Below, piece by piece: positions 45,273 to 55,164 of a DNA stretch of 64,000 nt. The stretch spans positions 372,001 to 436,000 of the forward strand of contig NZ_BSDE01000001.1 of NCBI RefSeq assembly GCF_030268085.1, written 5' to 3'. The stretch is from Geothrix limicola. Lineage in GTDB: Bacteria > Acidobacteriota > Holophagae > Holophagales > Holophagaceae. The first letter of the stretch is position 1. Every line of letters begins with the position of its first letter. The position numbers and the translations under genes were made by a program. The notes beneath the pieces are model-generated. The model was not told the DNA's origin. It searched no databases and saw nothing but the letters and a program-made list of their open reading frames with translations.

Positions 45273-47891
45273 TCAGTCGTTGGTGGGTCGGTAGGCGCCG
45301 AAGAAGATGGCGTTGAACAGGATACGGCGCGTGAACGGCGTCTGGGCCCGGAACACCGGATCGCCGGCCAGGAGGATGATGGCGCCCTGGCCTGATTTCT
45401 CGCGGATGGCGTAGGCGCTCTGCTGCAGCTTGGCTTCCATGGCCCTGGGCAACAGCCCGGAGACCCTGAGCTCCTCCTTCGCGTAGTAGAGCGGATTCTC
45501 GCCGCCCGCGCTCAGGTGGAGCACCGGGTCGCTGGTGTCGAGCACGGCGGCGCCCTGCTCGGCGTGAAGGCCCCAGGCCAGCGGATGGGTGCCGTCCACG
45601 CGCACCTTCAGGAAGGCGCCGGGGATGCTCTCCTCTAGGCTGCGTTCCTCCCGTTTGTCCCAGGGACGCACCAGGTCGGCGGGGTCGACCTTGGGCGCCT
45701 CACGCTTGGGATCCTTTTCCTTCAGGCGCGCTTCCTCGGCGCCCTTCGCCAGCAGGTGGTACCCCGTCGCCGTCAGCCCCGCGCGCGACGCGTAGGCTGC
45801 GCCGCCCTGGAAGGCCAGGAGGCTGCCGCCCTCCGCGACCCAGGCCTTCAGCTTGGCTGCGCCGCCTTCACCGAGGGCCTGCTGCCAGCCCTTGCCCTGG
45901 GCTTCGTCGTCGACGAGCACCAGGTGCGTGTACCGCTGCAGGGGGGCCGCCGCGAGCCGATCCGCCCGCAGCTGCACGAAGGCGAGGCCCGCCTCCGTGA
46001 GGGTGTGCGCCAGGGCGCCGAAGGCCGTCGGACTGGCGGGCCGGTCCATGAGCACGGCGATGCGCGGGGTCTTGAGGATCAGGGCGCGGTTCGATCCGAG
46101 GTCGGGCCCCAGGCCCATCTGGGCCGTGTCCGTGGGCAGCACGGGATGCTGGTTCTGGCGGGCCAGGGCGTGAAGGCGTGCCTTGAGCGTGGGTGGATTG
46201 CCGCGCAGGGGCAGGACGATGGTGCCTGCGGGAAGGCGTTGATCCAGGTGCCGCGCCGGTTCCGCCAGGGCCGTGGCCTTGAATCCCTCCTGCAGCAGGG
46301 CGGCCAGGGTCTTTTCGGCGCCCTCGTGTCCCGCGGGGATCAGGTAGCCCCAGGCGGCGTCCGGAAGCCCGGTTTCTGCCGGTGGGACCAGGGTTGCCGC
46401 GTCGACCTTGGGCCGGACTTTCGCGCGCCAGGCGGGCACGTGGAAGGCGATGGGCAGGCTCCAGGCCGTGGTGTCGTAGGTGGGCTTGGGGCCCATGTGG
46501 GCCTCGGCTTCGAGCAGGGCCTGGGCCAGGGCGCCCTTCGCCTGGTCGAGGGGCACGAGATAGCTTCCCGCGGGCAGGCCGGCGCCCTGCGCGAGGCCGA
46601 TGGGTTCGAGGCCGGCCGTGGCCAGTTCCCGAGTGGTGCGGAGCACGTCGATCCCGTTGCGCTGGAGCAGGGCCACGAGGGCCCGGGTGCGGGAGGGATC
46701 CTCGCCTTCGCCGAGGAGGAAGGCTCCGGCGCGATCTCCGAGGGCCGCGCGATCCCGTCGCGCCTGCTGGAAGTCCCAGAGCAGGGCCTGGCGCTCAGCA
46801 GCAGCGGTGGCCACCACGGCGAGGCAGGAAGCCGTGTGGCGCTGGATGCGGCCCTCCAGGGTGAGGATGTCCTCGTCCTGGCGGCGGTAGGCCACGCCGC
46901 CCTGGCCGGCCGTTTCGAAGGTCATGCCCACGGCTCCCTGGAAGGTAGGCCAGGAATCGCCGTAGCCGGGGTAGAAGAGGTCGAAGACATCGCGGCTGAA
47001 ATAGGCCCAGCCGCGGGCGTCGAAGGCCCGCGCCACGCCCTTGCCGAAGGTCGCCTGCCAGCGCCCCGAGAAGGCCTCGGGCAGGCCCTCGTGGATGGGC
47101 TGCATGGTGGGCGGGAAGTAGTACGAGGATTCAGGCGTCATCTCGTGGACATCCACGGCCACCTGGGGATTCCACTGCAGGAAGGCCGCGGTCTCGGCGC
47201 GGATCTCGCCCTGGGTCTGCCAGACCCAGTCGCGGTTCAGGTCGAAGAGGCGGTGGTTGAAGCGTCCGCCGGGCCACTGGGCGGTGTTCTGCGCGTCGAG
47301 CGGATCGTTGGCCTTGAAGGGTGTGCTGGCTTCAGCCACACCCTGCAGGTGCCGGGCGCGGCCGTCAGGATTCTGCGTGAGGTCCATGAGGAGCACGACG
47401 CGGTCCAACTGCTTGAGCACCTCGGGACTGCGGGCCGAGGCGAAATGGTAGGCCACCGCCAGGGCCGCCTCCGATCCCGCGGCTTCGGAACCATGCACCG
47501 AATAGCCGAGCCAGACGAACACGGGGCTCGTTTCGGTGATGCGGCGGGCCTCCTCCTCCGGGCAGGTTCTGGGATCCGCCAGCTTCGCGTTGAGGGCCTT
47601 CCATTCGTCCAGGCGACGCAGGTTCTCAGGTGAGCTGATGACGAGGAAGGGCTGCTCGTATCCCTCTTCGGTGACGTTCAGGATCGACATCCGCACGCGC
47701 TCGGGCGCTGCGGCGGCCAGCGCGCGCGCGTAGGCCAGCAGGGCGTGGTGAGGCGTGTAGCGGGTGCCGAGGTCGGGCTGGGGCACGTCCGGGCGGTGAT
47801 CCGCGGCAGGCAGCAGCCCCGGCGGCAGGCCCGCCATAAGCGGCGCGGCGCACAGCAGAGCGAGGAGGGCCGGCCGCGAAGGCATCCGCAT
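45273..47891 (-). CDS. Secreted M14-family zinc carboxypeptidase-like protein
   Basis: This 872-residue protein has a signal peptide (about 1-20) and an M14 domain in the N-terminal third. The metal site is seen as YSVHGSEAAGSE (HxxE), a LMDLTQNPDGR segment with the Arg and Asn substrate ligands, and a later VDVHEMTPES with the third His. The C-terminal two thirds contain a Rossmann-like region (LMDRPASPTAFGALAHTL, LVLVDDEA, LLAFQGGAAYASRAG) resembling a glutamine-amidotransferase-like fold. It is probably a periplasmic or extracellular peptidase. It starts two bases after the murC stop. Confidence 0.88.
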   Translation of the reverse strand: MRMPSRPALLALLCAAPLMAGLPPGLLPAADHRPDVPQPDLGTRYTPHHALLAYARALAAAAPERVRMSILNVTEEGYEQPFLVISSPENLRRLDEWKALNAKLADPRTCPEEEARRITETSPVFVWLGYSVHGSEAAGSEAALAVAYHFASARSPEVLKQLDRVVLLMDLTQNPDGRARHLQGVAEASTPFKANDPLDAQNTAQWPGGRFNHRLFDLNRDWVWQTQGEIRAETAAFLQWNPQVAVDVHEMTPESSYYFPPTMQPIHEGLPEAFSGRWQATFGKGVARAFDARGWAYFSRDVFDLFYPGYGDSWPTFQGAVGMTFETAGQGGVAYRRQDEDILTLEGRIQRHTASCLAVVATAAAERQALLWDFQQARRDRAALGDRAGAFLLGEGEDPSRTRALVALLQRNGIDVLRTTRELATAGLEPIGLAQGAGLPAGSYLVPLDQAKGALAQALLEAEAHMGPKPTYDTTAWSLPIAFHVPAWRAKVRPKVDAATLVPPAETGLPDAAWGYLIPAGHEGAEKTLAALLQEGFKATALAEPARHLDQRLPAGTIVLPLRGNPPTLKARLHALARQNQHPVLPTDTAQMGLGPDLGSNRALILKTPRIAVLMDRPASPTAFGALAHTLTEAGLAFVQLRADRLAAAPLQRYTHLVLVDDEAQGKGWQQALGEGGAAKLKAWVAEGGSLLAFQGGAAYASRAGLTATGYHLLAKGAEEARLKEKDPKREAPKVDPADLVRPWDKREERSLEESIPGAFLKVRVDGTHPLAWGLHAEQGAAVLDTSDPVLHLSAGGENPLYYAKEELRVSGLLPRAMEAKLQQSAYAIREKSGQGAIILLAGDPVFRAQTPFTRRILFNAIFFGAYRPTND

Positions 47892-47893
47892 GG

Positions 47894-49261
47894 TCAGTCC
47901 AGATCGAGGAAGGCGGGGCCTGCGTGGGTGATGGAACCGGCCCCGAAGGTGATGAGCAGATCACCGTTGCGGGTCAGGCGCTTCATGGCGAGGGGGAGAT
48001 CCTCCACCCGGTTCACGAGGTGGACATCCTTCTGCCCGTGGGCGCGCAGGGCCTCTGCGACGGCGGCGCCATCCACGCCCTGGATGGGCTGCTCGCCCGC
48101 GGGATAGATGTCGGTGACCAGCACGGAATCAGCCTCGAAGAAGGCGGTGCCGAACTCGTCGAGCAGGGCCTTGGTGCGGCTGTAGCGGTGCGGCTGGAAG
48201 GCGGCTACGAGGCGCCGCTCGGGGAAGCCCGCACGGGCCGCGGCCAGGGTGGCGGCGATCTCCGTGGGGTGGTGGCCGTAGTCGTCGACCACCAGGACGC
48301 CGCCCTTTTCGCCCTTGAGGTGGAAGCGGCGGTCGGCGCCCGTGAAGCTGGAGAGGCTGGCGCGGATCACCTCGGGTTCGACGTCCAGTTCCAGCGCGAT
48401 GCCGATGGCCGCCAGGGCGTTGAGGACCATGTGGTGCCCGGGAACGCCGAGGCTGAAGGATCCCAGGTCCGCGCCGTGGGCCGTGACCTTGAAATGGGTT
48501 CGGAAGCCCTCTTGGCGGATCTCGCGGGCGCGGATGTCCACCTGGGGGTGGGTGCCGTAGGTGCGCACCTGCCGCTTCAGGCGCGGTCGCACGGCGGCGG
48601 CGTGGGGATCGTCCATGCAGAGGAAGACGGATCCGTAGAAAGGCACCTTGTTGGCGAAGGTCACGAAGGCGTCCTGGATTTCTTCGAGATCCTTGTAGTG
48701 GTCGAGATGCTCGCGATCGATGTTCGTGATGACCGCCAGCGTGGGGTTCAGCATGAGGAAGCTGCCGTCGCTTTCGTCGGCTTCGGCCACGAGGAAGGGG
48801 CCCTTGCCGAGCTTGGCGTTGCTGCCGATGGTGCCGAGCTTGCCGCCGATGACGATGGTGGGATCGATGCCGCCCTGGCTGAGCACCTGGGCGACCATGC
48901 TGGTGGTCGTCGTCTTGCCGTGGGAGCCCGCCATGGCGATGCCGTACTTCATGCGCATGAGTTCCGCCAGCATCTCGCCGCGCGGGATCACGGGGATCTT
49001 GCTGGCGTGGGCGGCGACCACCTCGGGGTTATCGCCCTTCACGGCGGAGCTGATGACCACCACCTGGGCGCCCTCGATGGCCTTGCCGTGATGGCCGAGA
49101 TGCACCGTGATACCGAGGCTGCGCAGCCGCTGCGTGACGGCGCTCTCCTTGAGGTCCGAGCCGGAGACCTGGTAGCCCAGGTTGGCAAGGACTTCGGCGA
49201 TGCCCGACATGCCGATGCCGCCGATGCCCACGAAATGGATGTGCTGAATCTTGCCAAACAC
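47894..49261 (-). CDS. murC: UDP-N-acetylmuramate-L-alanine ligase
   Basis: MurC adds the first alanine to UDP-MurNAc in peptidoglycan synthesis. The 455-residue protein has [17 protein letters not shown] (nucleotide site), [17 protein letters not shown] (ATP site), [20 protein letters not shown] and a [10 protein letters not shown] segment. I chose GTG at 49261 ([10 protein letters not shown]); the upstream ATG at 49366 would add 35 residues with no family match and would run across the gene to the right. The usual mur/fts neighbours are absent; here it leads the M14 peptidase and ubiX. Confidence 0.94.
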   Translation of the reverse strand: MFGKIQHIHFVGIGGIGMSGIAEVLANLGYQVSGSDLKESAVTQRLRSLGITVHLGHHGKAIEGAQVVVISSAVKGDNPEVVAAHASKIPVIPRGEMLAELMRMKYGIAMAGSHGKTTTTSMVAQVLSQGGIDPTIVIGGKLGTIGSNAKLGKGPFLVAEADESDGSFLMLNPTLAVITNIDREHLDHYKDLEEIQDAFVTFANKVPFYGSVFLCMDDPHAAAVRPRLKRQVRTYGTHPQVDIRAREIRQEGFRTHFKVTAHGADLGSFSLGVPGHHMVLNALAAIGIALELDVEPEVIRASLSSFTGADRRFHLKGEKGGVLVVDDYGHHPTEIAATLAAARAGFPERRLVAAFQPHRYSRTKALLDEFGTAFFEADSVLVTDIYPAGEQPIQGVDGAAVAEALRAHGQKDVHLVNRVEDLPLAMKRLTRNGDLLITFGAGSITHAGPAFLDLD

Positions 49262-49383
49262 CTGGGAGCCCCCATCATGGAATCCGCCAGGATACCGCCA
49301 AGACGCCCTTTGGGAGGGTTCATGGCACGGGTGGCACGGGTCTGGCATCATAAGATCTGCACCCACCCAAAGGAGGTGTTTCG

Positions 49384-50187
49384 ATGCGACTTCGGTTCTC
49401 GCAACATCATTCCATTAATGCCTTTACCTGTCTGGCCCTGGCCACGACCATCTGTGGCGCTTCGCGACCCGAGGGCAAAACGCCTCGTCCCGAGCCTTCG
49501 GCTATGACCTCATCCGTGGCTCAGGCGCCTTCCCGCGCCGTCCAGGCTCCTTCTCCCTCCCGCATCCAGGGTGGCTTTCAGACCCGGGCGAACTTCGTGG
49601 CCCGCTACCCCGGCACACACATCGTCGTGCCCCGCCCCTGGGACCGCTGCATGATGCTGCCCGATTCCTTCTATTGGCGCACCCGGGACCTGTCGACGGA
49701 GATCCAGTGGATGGCCCGCCGGGGCTTCATCCCGGTGAGCCCGGTCGGTGACAGCGTGGAGGTGCTCAGCGACTACACCATGCAGCCCGCGGGATGGCGC
49801 GCCTACGGCATTTCCGTGCCTGCCGGCGGCACCGTGCAGGTGGAGGTCAAGCATCCGAACCTGGCCTGGTTCCGCCTGATGCTCGTGGACAAGTGGGGCG
49901 TTCCGGGCCCTGGCATGCTCCAGGCGGCCATCGCGCACCAGCCGGTGATGGTCACCTACAAGAATCCGAACAAGGACGACCGGGCCATCTACGTCATCGT
50001 GGACGATCCGGCCTGGTGGTCCGACGCGAAGTCCCCCTACACCCTGGAAGTGCGCCGTGACTGGGATCCCGCCAAGACCGACCTCAGCAAGGTCCAGATG
50101 GTTGCGGGCCTGTGGGGCGCGAGCCCCAGTGTCAGCGCCGAGTTCAGGCATTCGAGCCTGACGGGCCCGGCGGTCTATCCTCACTGA
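49384..50187 (+). CDS. Exported protein of unknown function
   Basis: The 267-residue product has an N-terminal signal peptide-like region (about 1-27, [10 protein letters not shown]), a Pro/Ser-rich linker to about residue 58, and a mature domain with no family I recognise. The mature part is Trp-rich with [15 protein letters not shown] and [20 protein letters not shown] lies before ATG 49384, a very strong ribosome binding site. A bidirectional terminator follows at 50217. Confidence 0.75.
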   Translation: MRLRFSQHHSINAFTCLALATTICGASRPEGKTPRPEPSAMTSSVAQAPSRAVQAPSPSRIQGGFQTRANFVARYPGTHIVVPRPWDRCMMLPDSFYWRTRDLSTEIQWMARRGFIPVSPVGDSVEVLSDYTMQPAGWRAYGISVPAGGTVQVEVKHPNLAWFRLMLVDKWGVPGPGMLQAAIAHQPVMVTYKNPNKDDRAIYVIVDDPAWWSDAKSPYTLEVRRDWDPAKTDLSKVQMVAGLWGASPSVSAEFRHSSLTGPAVYPH

Positions 50188-50216
50188 ATTCTCGCCTCAC
50201 TGAAGTCTCGATCTTC

Positions 50217-50249
50217 GAAGAAGCGGCCTCGGGGAGGCCGCTTCTTCGT
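50217..50249. terminator. Bidirectional terminator between convergent genes
   Basis: GAAGAAGCGGCCT (50217-50229) and AGGCCGCTTCTTC (50235-50247) pair perfectly with a five-base loop and short A/T-rich edges. It separates the exported protein gene (+) from ridA (-). Confidence 0.85.
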
Positions 50250-50268
50250 TCTGGCCGGACCTGCGGCT

Positions 50269-50646
50269 TCAGCCCCGGGCGACCATTTCGATCTCGATCC
50301 GCGCACCCAGGGGCAGGGAGGCCACGCCGATGGTCGTGCGGGCCGGGAAGGGCTGATTGAACTGCCGCGCATAGACCTCGTTCATGGCGGGGAAGTCGCG
50401 CATGTCCGTGAGGAAGACGTTCACCTTCACCACCTGGTCCGGGCCCAGCCCGGCGGCTTCGAGCACCTTGAACAGGTTCCGGAAGCATTGCTCCGTCTGG
50501 GCCTCCACCCGATCTTCCAGCAGTCTGCCGGTGGCGGGATCGAGGGGCGTCTGCCCCGACAGGTAGATGAATTCCCCGGCGCGGATCCCTTGGGAATAGG
50601 GGCCGACGATGACGGCTTCCGGGGTGGTGATGGCTTGACGAGACAT
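50269..50646 (-). CDS. ridA: RidA-family enamine/imine deaminase
   Basis: RidA hydrolyses reactive enamine and imine intermediates from PLP enzymes. The 125-residue protein has GPYSQGIRAGEFIYLSGQTP, the NVFLTDMRDFPAMNEVY segment and the catalytic Arg in FPARTTIGVASLPLGARIEIE. ATG at 50646 follows GAAGGAG; the longer upstream reading is not used. It is a single gene beside the lipid kinase. Confidence 0.95.
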   Translation of the reverse strand: MSRQAITTPEAVIVGPYSQGIRAGEFIYLSGQTPLDPATGRLLEDRVEAQTEQCFRNLFKVLEAAGLGPDQVVKVNVFLTDMRDFPAMNEVYARQFNQPFPARTTIGVASLPLGARIEIEMVARG

Positions 50647-50784
50647 GGCGGCTCCTTCACGTGAACGGGATGGGGTAGGTGGCTCAGGCTGGGAGGGGCG
50701 ATCGATCGCAGGCTCCCTGGCCGTCACTGATCCAGATTGGATGCGCGGATCATCCTCCATGAGGTTGTGGAACGGAGCGTCGGT

Positions 50785-51732
50785 TCAATTCCAGGGACAG
50801 GCGCCGGTCACCTGCATCCGGAAGCCTCTGGGTTCCACGGTCAGTTCGGCGCGGTCCCGCTCGGGTGCCGGTTCGCCGTCCAGATGCCAGGGCAGGGGGC
50901 GATCCAGGCGCAGGGTGGCGGCGCGAAGGCTGCCTTCGTGACGCAGGGGCGTGCGCCCGCCTTCACGGAACAGCTGGGGTACGTCCACCAGGAGTTCGAC
51001 CAGGGAAGGGCGCGCCAGGGTGGCCCACTGGAGCGCCCCATCGGTGGGATCGGCCCCGGGGGCGATCCAAAGGCCCGATCCGTACTGGGGCAGGTTCGCG
51101 AAACAGAGGCTCCAGGCGGAGGCCGGAAGGGCTGGCGCCGAGGCGTGGAAGGCCGCGCGGAGGCGCTCGAGGCGGCCCGCATCATGGGGGGTGGAGGCGA
51201 TGTCCGCATCCCAGCTGAGTGCCGTGTCCGGCCAGGTCCGCCAGAGCTGCCAGCAGGCCTTCGCATAGGTGCGGAAACCGCGGCCGGGAAGGTCGTGGAA
51301 TCGGTGGGCCACGGCGGCCTCGAAGCCCGTGCCGGCGAGGTTCAGGAAGGGGACGCCGTCGAGGCGCGGCAGGTCCATGCGCAGCTCCCGGCCCTCCAGC
51401 AGGCGCTGCAGGGCGCCGGCGGGTTCCAGCGGCGTGCGTAGGCTGCGCACGAGTCCGTTGCCGCTGCCGCCGGGAATGGCGGCCAAGGGGACAGGACAGC
51501 CCTTCTCGATCAGGGCCCGGGCGGCGTGATGGATGGTGCCGTCACCGCCCCACACGAACAGCGGCCCGCCGGCGCGGCTGGCCTGCGCGATGTGCGGCTC
51601 GAAATCCCAGGGAGGACCGAAGGGCCGGGGCTCTACGCGCGTCCGCAGGTCCTTGGGGAGGGCCCGCAGAAGGACGTCGGGATCCTTCGCGGTGCTGCCG
51701 GAGGCGGGATTGAAGAGGAGGGGCAGGGCCAT
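50785..51732 (-). CDS. Diacylglycerol/sphingosine kinase-type lipid kinase (DagK/YegS family)
   Basis: This 315-residue protein has the lipid-kinase motifs NPASGS (residues 8-13), VWGGDGTIHHAARAL and AIPGGSGNGLVRSL, followed by the beta-rich C-terminal domain (LNLAGTGFEAAV, CFANLPQYGSGLWIAPGADPTDG). Such enzymes phosphorylate diacylglycerol or undecaprenol using ATP. ATG at 51732 is chosen because the kinase fold begins at once, although the ribosome site is weak; other starts up to 51882 add unmatched sequence. Confidence 0.88.
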   Translation of the reverse strand: MALPLLFNPASGSTAKDPDVLLRALPKDLRTRVEPRPFGPPWDFEPHIAQASRAGGPLFVWGGDGTIHHAARALIEKGCPVPLAAIPGGSGNGLVRSLRTPLEPAGALQRLLEGRELRMDLPRLDGVPFLNLAGTGFEAAVAHRFHDLPGRGFRTYAKACWQLWRTWPDTALSWDADIASTPHDAGRLERLRAAFHASAPALPASAWSLCFANLPQYGSGLWIAPGADPTDGALQWATLARPSLVELLVDVPQLFREGGRTPLRHEGSLRAATLRLDRPLPWHLDGEPAPERDRAELTVEPRGFRMQVTGACPWN

Positions 51733-51782
51733 GGGGCGAGGATAGCCGTGCGGCGGCCAGGGTGGGAATCTGGATATGGTGG

Positions 51783-51810
51783 TTGCAATTGCCTGGGGCC
51801 TGCGTAAGAT
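51783..51810 (+). promoter_or_regulatory. Predicted promoter of the LiuR-type regulator
   Basis: TTGCAA (51783-51788) and TAAGAT (51805-51810) have a 16-base spacer, and the next ATG is 7 bases past the -10 box. If this is the start signal, the mRNA would begin at or next to the ATG at 51818 and lack a normal ribosome site. Confidence 0.5.
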
Positions 51811-51817
51811 CGCCCCG

Positions 51818-52198
51818 ATGATCGAACGGACCTTCACCATCTCTGAACTCGCCGCGGAATTCGGCCTCACGCCCCGCGCCATCCGCCACTACGAGGAGCA
51901 GGGGCTGGTGTCGCCCCGGCGTGTGGGCCTCCAACGGATCTACACCCGGCGGGACCGCACCCGGCTGAAGCTGACCCTGCGGGGCAAGCGCCTCGGGCTG
52001 TCCCTGACCGATATCCGCGAGTTGATCGACATGTACGACAACCAGCCGGACGAGACCCCACAGCTTCTGAAGCTGGTCGGCGTGCTGGGACACCGCCGGG
52101 CCACCCTCGAGCAGCAGCGCCGGGACATCGAGGAGATCCTGGCGGAGATCGGCGCCTTCGAGCGCCAGTGCCGGGAGATCCTCGCGGCCCGCAAGTAG
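51818..52198 (+). CDS. liuR: MerR-family regulator, LiuR-like
   Basis: The 126-residue protein has a MerR winged helix (FTISELAAEFGLTPRAIRHYEEQGLVSP), then an effector-poor coiled-coil region (LEQQRRDIEEILAEIGAFERQC). LiuR regulates leucine and isovalerate catabolism in many proteobacteria, and the downstream genes here are the liu genes. The gene is upstream of and in the same direction as the operon. A perfect palindrome lies in the 126-base gap after it. Little space remains in this protein for a separate ligand-binding domain. Confidence 0.87.
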   Translation: MIERTFTISELAAEFGLTPRAIRHYEEQGLVSPRRVGLQRIYTRRDRTRLKLTLRGKRLGLSLTDIRELIDMYDNQPDETPQLLKLVGVLGHRRATLEQQRRDIEEILAEIGAFERQCREILAARK

Positions 52199-52255
52199 GA
52201 GGGTGCTGGGCCACGCCTGCACCCGCCCGGGCTGAGGGACGGCCTCAGAATGAGC

Positions 52256-52277
52256 TTTACGTTTACGTAAACGTAAA
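52256..52277. promoter_or_regulatory. Probable LiuR operator, perfect 22-bp palindrome
   Basis: TTTACGTTTAC is followed by its exact reverse complement GTAAACGTAAA, with no interruption. It lies 47 bases upstream of the isovaleryl-CoA dehydrogenase ATG and downstream of the liuR gene. MerR-family regulators bind symmetric sites of this type. The first half overlaps a weak -35-like TTTACG, with a TACTCT 17 bases further on as possible -10. Confidence 0.8.
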
Positions 52278-52324
52278 CTACTCTGAACGGCACCCACCCA
52301 ACCCGCTCAAACCAGGAGGCGCCC

Positions 52325-53503
52325 ATGCCCGGACTCGACTTCCAGCTCGGGGAGACCATCGCCATGCTGCGCGCCAGCGTGGCCGAATTCGCGTCGCGGG
52401 AGATCGCCCCCAGGGCCGCGGAAATCGACCGCGCCAACGCCTTTCCTACGGATCTCTGGCGCCGCCTGGGCGATCTGGGCGTGCTGGGCATGACTGTCTC
52501 CGAGGAATACGGTGGGACCGACATGGGCTACCTGGCCCACATCGTGGCCATGGAGGAGATCTCCCGCGCTTCGGCCTCCGTGGGCCTTTCCTATGGCGCC
52601 CACTCCAACCTCTGCGTCAACCAGATCCACCGGAACGGGAGCGCCGAGCAGAAGGCGAGGCTCCTGCCGAAGCTCGTCTCGGGCGAACATGTGGGCGCCC
52701 TGGCCATTTCTGAGCCCGATGCGGGTTCGGACGTGATGGCCATGCAGCTCCGCGCGGAACGGCGCGGCGACCGCTATGTCCTGAACGGCAGCAAGATGTG
52801 GATCACCAACGGCGGGGACGCCGATGTGCTGGTGGTCTACGCCAAGACGGATCCCTCGGATGGCGGGGGCCGGGGCAGCGGAGCCCTCTCCGCCTTCATC
52901 GTGGAGAAGACCATGAAGGGTCTCAGCCACGGCTCGCACCTGGACAAGCTCGGCATGCGCGGATCCAACACCTACCCCATGTTCTTCGACGATGTGGAGG
53001 TGCCGGTGGAGAACCTCCTTGGCGGCCTGGGCTGCGGCGTGAAGGTGATGATGAGCGGCCTCGACTACGAGCGGGCCGTGCTCGCTGGCGGGCCCCTGGG
53101 CATCATGGCCGCCTGCATGGACGTGGTGCTCCCCTACATCCACCAGCGCAGCCAGTTCGGCTCGGCCATCGGGCAGTTCCAGCTGATGCAGGGGAAGGTG
53201 GCGGACCTCTACACCACGTGGCAGGCGACGCGGGCCTACGTCTACGCCGTGGGGCAGGCCTGCGACCGTGCCGATCATTCGCGCGCCCTCCGGAAGGAGG
53301 CCGCCGGTGCCATCCTCTACGCCGCCGAGAAGGCCACCTGGATGGCGGGCGAGGCCATCCAGGCCCTGGGCGGAGCCGGCTACACGAACGAATACCCGGT
53401 CGCGCGCATGTGGCGGGATGCCAAGCTGTATGAAATCGGCGCCGGAACCTCCGAGATCCGACGCATGCTGATCGGGCGGGAATTGTTCGAGGAAACGGCC
53501 TGA
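52325..53503 (+). CDS. liuA: Isovaleryl-CoA dehydrogenase
   Basis: This 392-residue FAD acyl-CoA dehydrogenase oxidises isovaleryl-CoA to 3-methylcrotonyl-CoA in leucine breakdown. The sequence follows isovaleryl-CoA dehydrogenases closely: [53 protein letters not shown], and the catalytic Glu249 in [14 protein letters not shown], in the IVD-specific position. AGGAGG precedes ATG 52325. First of four liu genes under the palindromic operator. Confidence 0.95.
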   Translation: MPGLDFQLGETIAMLRASVAEFASREIAPRAAEIDRANAFPTDLWRRLGDLGVLGMTVSEEYGGTDMGYLAHIVAMEEISRASASVGLSYGAHSNLCVNQIHRNGSAEQKARLLPKLVSGEHVGALAISEPDAGSDVMAMQLRAERRGDRYVLNGSKMWITNGGDADVLVVYAKTDPSDGGGRGSGALSAFIVEKTMKGLSHGSHLDKLGMRGSNTYPMFFDDVEVPVENLLGGLGCGVKVMMSGLDYERAVLAGGPLGIMAACMDVVLPYIHQRSQFGSAIGQFQLMQGKVADLYTTWQATRAYVYAVGQACDRADHSRALRKEAAGAILYAAEKATWMAGEAIQALGGAGYTNEYPVARMWRDAKLYEIGAGTSEIRRMLIGRELFEETA

Positions 53504-53531
53504 GACTTCTACTGTTCAATCGGGAGGGGGC

Positions 53532-55139
53532 ATGAGTCTCATCCAGTCGAAGATCGATCCGAAGAGCGAGGAGTTTCGCGCCAACGCCGAGGCCATGCGG
53601 GCCCAGGTGGAGGATCTGCGGGAGAAGACCGCCCAGGTGACCCGCGGCGGCTCGGAGGAAGCCCGGCAGAAGCACCTGTCGCGAGGCAAGCTGCTCGTGC
53701 GGGATCGCCTGGAAGGCCTGCTGGATCCGGGCTCACCCTTCCTTGAAATCGGGACCCTGGCGGCCTGGGGGCTCTACGGCGGGGATGTCCCCGGCGCGGG
53801 CCTCGTGGCGGGCATCGGCAGGGTCTCGGGCACCGAATGCGTGATCGTGGCCAACGACGCCACGGTGAAGGGCGGAACCTACTATCCCCTGACGGTGAAG
53901 AAGCACCTCCGGGCCCAGGAGATCGCCCTCCAGAACCGCCTGCCATGCATCTACCTCGTGGATTCGGGCGGCGCCTTCCTGCCCTTGCAGGACGAGGTGT
54001 TCCCGGACCGCGACCACTTCGGGCGGATCTTCTACAACCAGGCGAATATGAGCGCCCTGGGCATCCCCCAGATCGCTGTCGTCATGGGCTCCTGCACGGC
54101 CGGCGGGGCCTACGTACCGGCCATGAGCGACGAGACCGTCATCGTGCGGAACCAGGGCACCATCTTCCTGGGTGGCCCGCCCCTGGTGAAGGCGGCCACC
54201 GGCGAGGTGGTGAGCGCCGAGGACCTGGGCGGCGGGGACGTCCACACCCGTCTCTCCGGGGTGGCGGACCATCTGGCCGAGAACGACCTCCATGCCCTGG
54301 CCATCACCCGCGACATCGTCGCCAGCCTCAACCGCCGCAAGCAGATCTCCCTGCAGCTGGCGGCGGCGGAGGAGCCTGCCTACGATCCTGCCGAACTCTA
54401 CGGCATCATCCCCACGGATACGAGGAGGCCCTACGACGTGCGCGAAGTGATCGCCCGCCTCGTGGACGGTTCCAGGTTCCACGAGTTCAAGGCGCGCTAC
54501 GGATCGACCCTGGTGACCGGCTTCGCCCACCTTCACGGCTATCCCGTGGGGATCGTGGCCAACAACGGCATCCTCTTCTCGGAATCGGCGCTGAAGGGCG
54601 CGCACTTCATCGAGCTCTGCGCCCAGCGGGGCGTTCCCTTGGTCTTCCTGCAGAACATCTCGGGCTTCATGGTGGGCCGGAAGTATGAGAACCAGGGCAT
54701 CGCCCGCGACGGCGCCAAGCTCGTCACCGCCGTGGCCACGGCGGCGGTGCCGAAGTTCACCGTGCTGATCGGCGGCAGTTTCGGCGCGGGGAACTACGGC
54801 ATGTGCGGCCGGGCCTACAGCCCGCGCCTGCTCTGGATGTGGCCCAACGCGCGCATCTCCGTGATGGGCGGCGAGCAGGCGGCCTCGGTGCTTTCCACCA
54901 TCCGACGCGATGCCCTCGAGACGGCCGGGAAGGCCTGGAGCGCCGAGGAGGAGGAAGCCTTCAAGGCGCCGCTCCGGAGCCAGTACGAGCAGCAGGGGCA
55001 TCCCTACTTCGCCACCGCCCGGCTGTGGGATGACGGGGTGCTGGATCCGGCCCAGACGCGGCGGGCCCTGGGCCTGGGGATTTCAGCGGCGCTCAACGCA
55101 CCGGCGGCGGAAACGCGGTTCGGCCTGTTCCGGATGTAG
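53532..55139 (+). CDS. liuB: Methylcrotonyl-CoA carboxylase, carboxyltransferase (beta) subunit
   Basis: The 535-residue carboxyltransferase has two crotonase-like domains. Motifs include [35 protein letters not shown] and [19 protein letters not shown]. With the LiuD biotin subunit it carboxylates 3-methylcrotonyl-CoA to 3-methylglutaconyl-CoA. GGGAGG lies before ATG. It starts 28 bases after liuA. Confidence 0.95.
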   Translation: MSLIQSKIDPKSEEFRANAEAMRAQVEDLREKTAQVTRGGSEEARQKHLSRGKLLVRDRLEGLLDPGSPFLEIGTLAAWGLYGGDVPGAGLVAGIGRVSGTECVIVANDATVKGGTYYPLTVKKHLRAQEIALQNRLPCIYLVDSGGAFLPLQDEVFPDRDHFGRIFYNQANMSALGIPQIAVVMGSCTAGGAYVPAMSDETVIVRNQGTIFLGGPPLVKAATGEVVSAEDLGGGDVHTRLSGVADHLAENDLHALAITRDIVASLNRRKQISLQLAAAEEPAYDPAELYGIIPTDTRRPYDVREVIARLVDGSRFHEFKARYGSTLVTGFAHLHGYPVGIVANNGILFSESALKGAHFIELCAQRGVPLVFLQNISGFMVGRKYENQGIARDGAKLVTAVATAAVPKFTVLIGGSFGAGNYGMCGRAYSPRLLWMWPNARISVMGGEQAASVLSTIRRDALETAGKAWSAEEEEAFKAPLRSQYEQQGHPYFATARLWDDGVLDPAQTRRALGLGISAALNAPAAETRFGLFRM

Positions 55140-55164
55140 GTCACACGGGGTTCTGGGGGGCGGC

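Noticed and set aside
53733-55001. Open minus-strand frame inside liuB
   Set aside because: Antisense shadow; the plus strand encodes a full carboxyltransferase.
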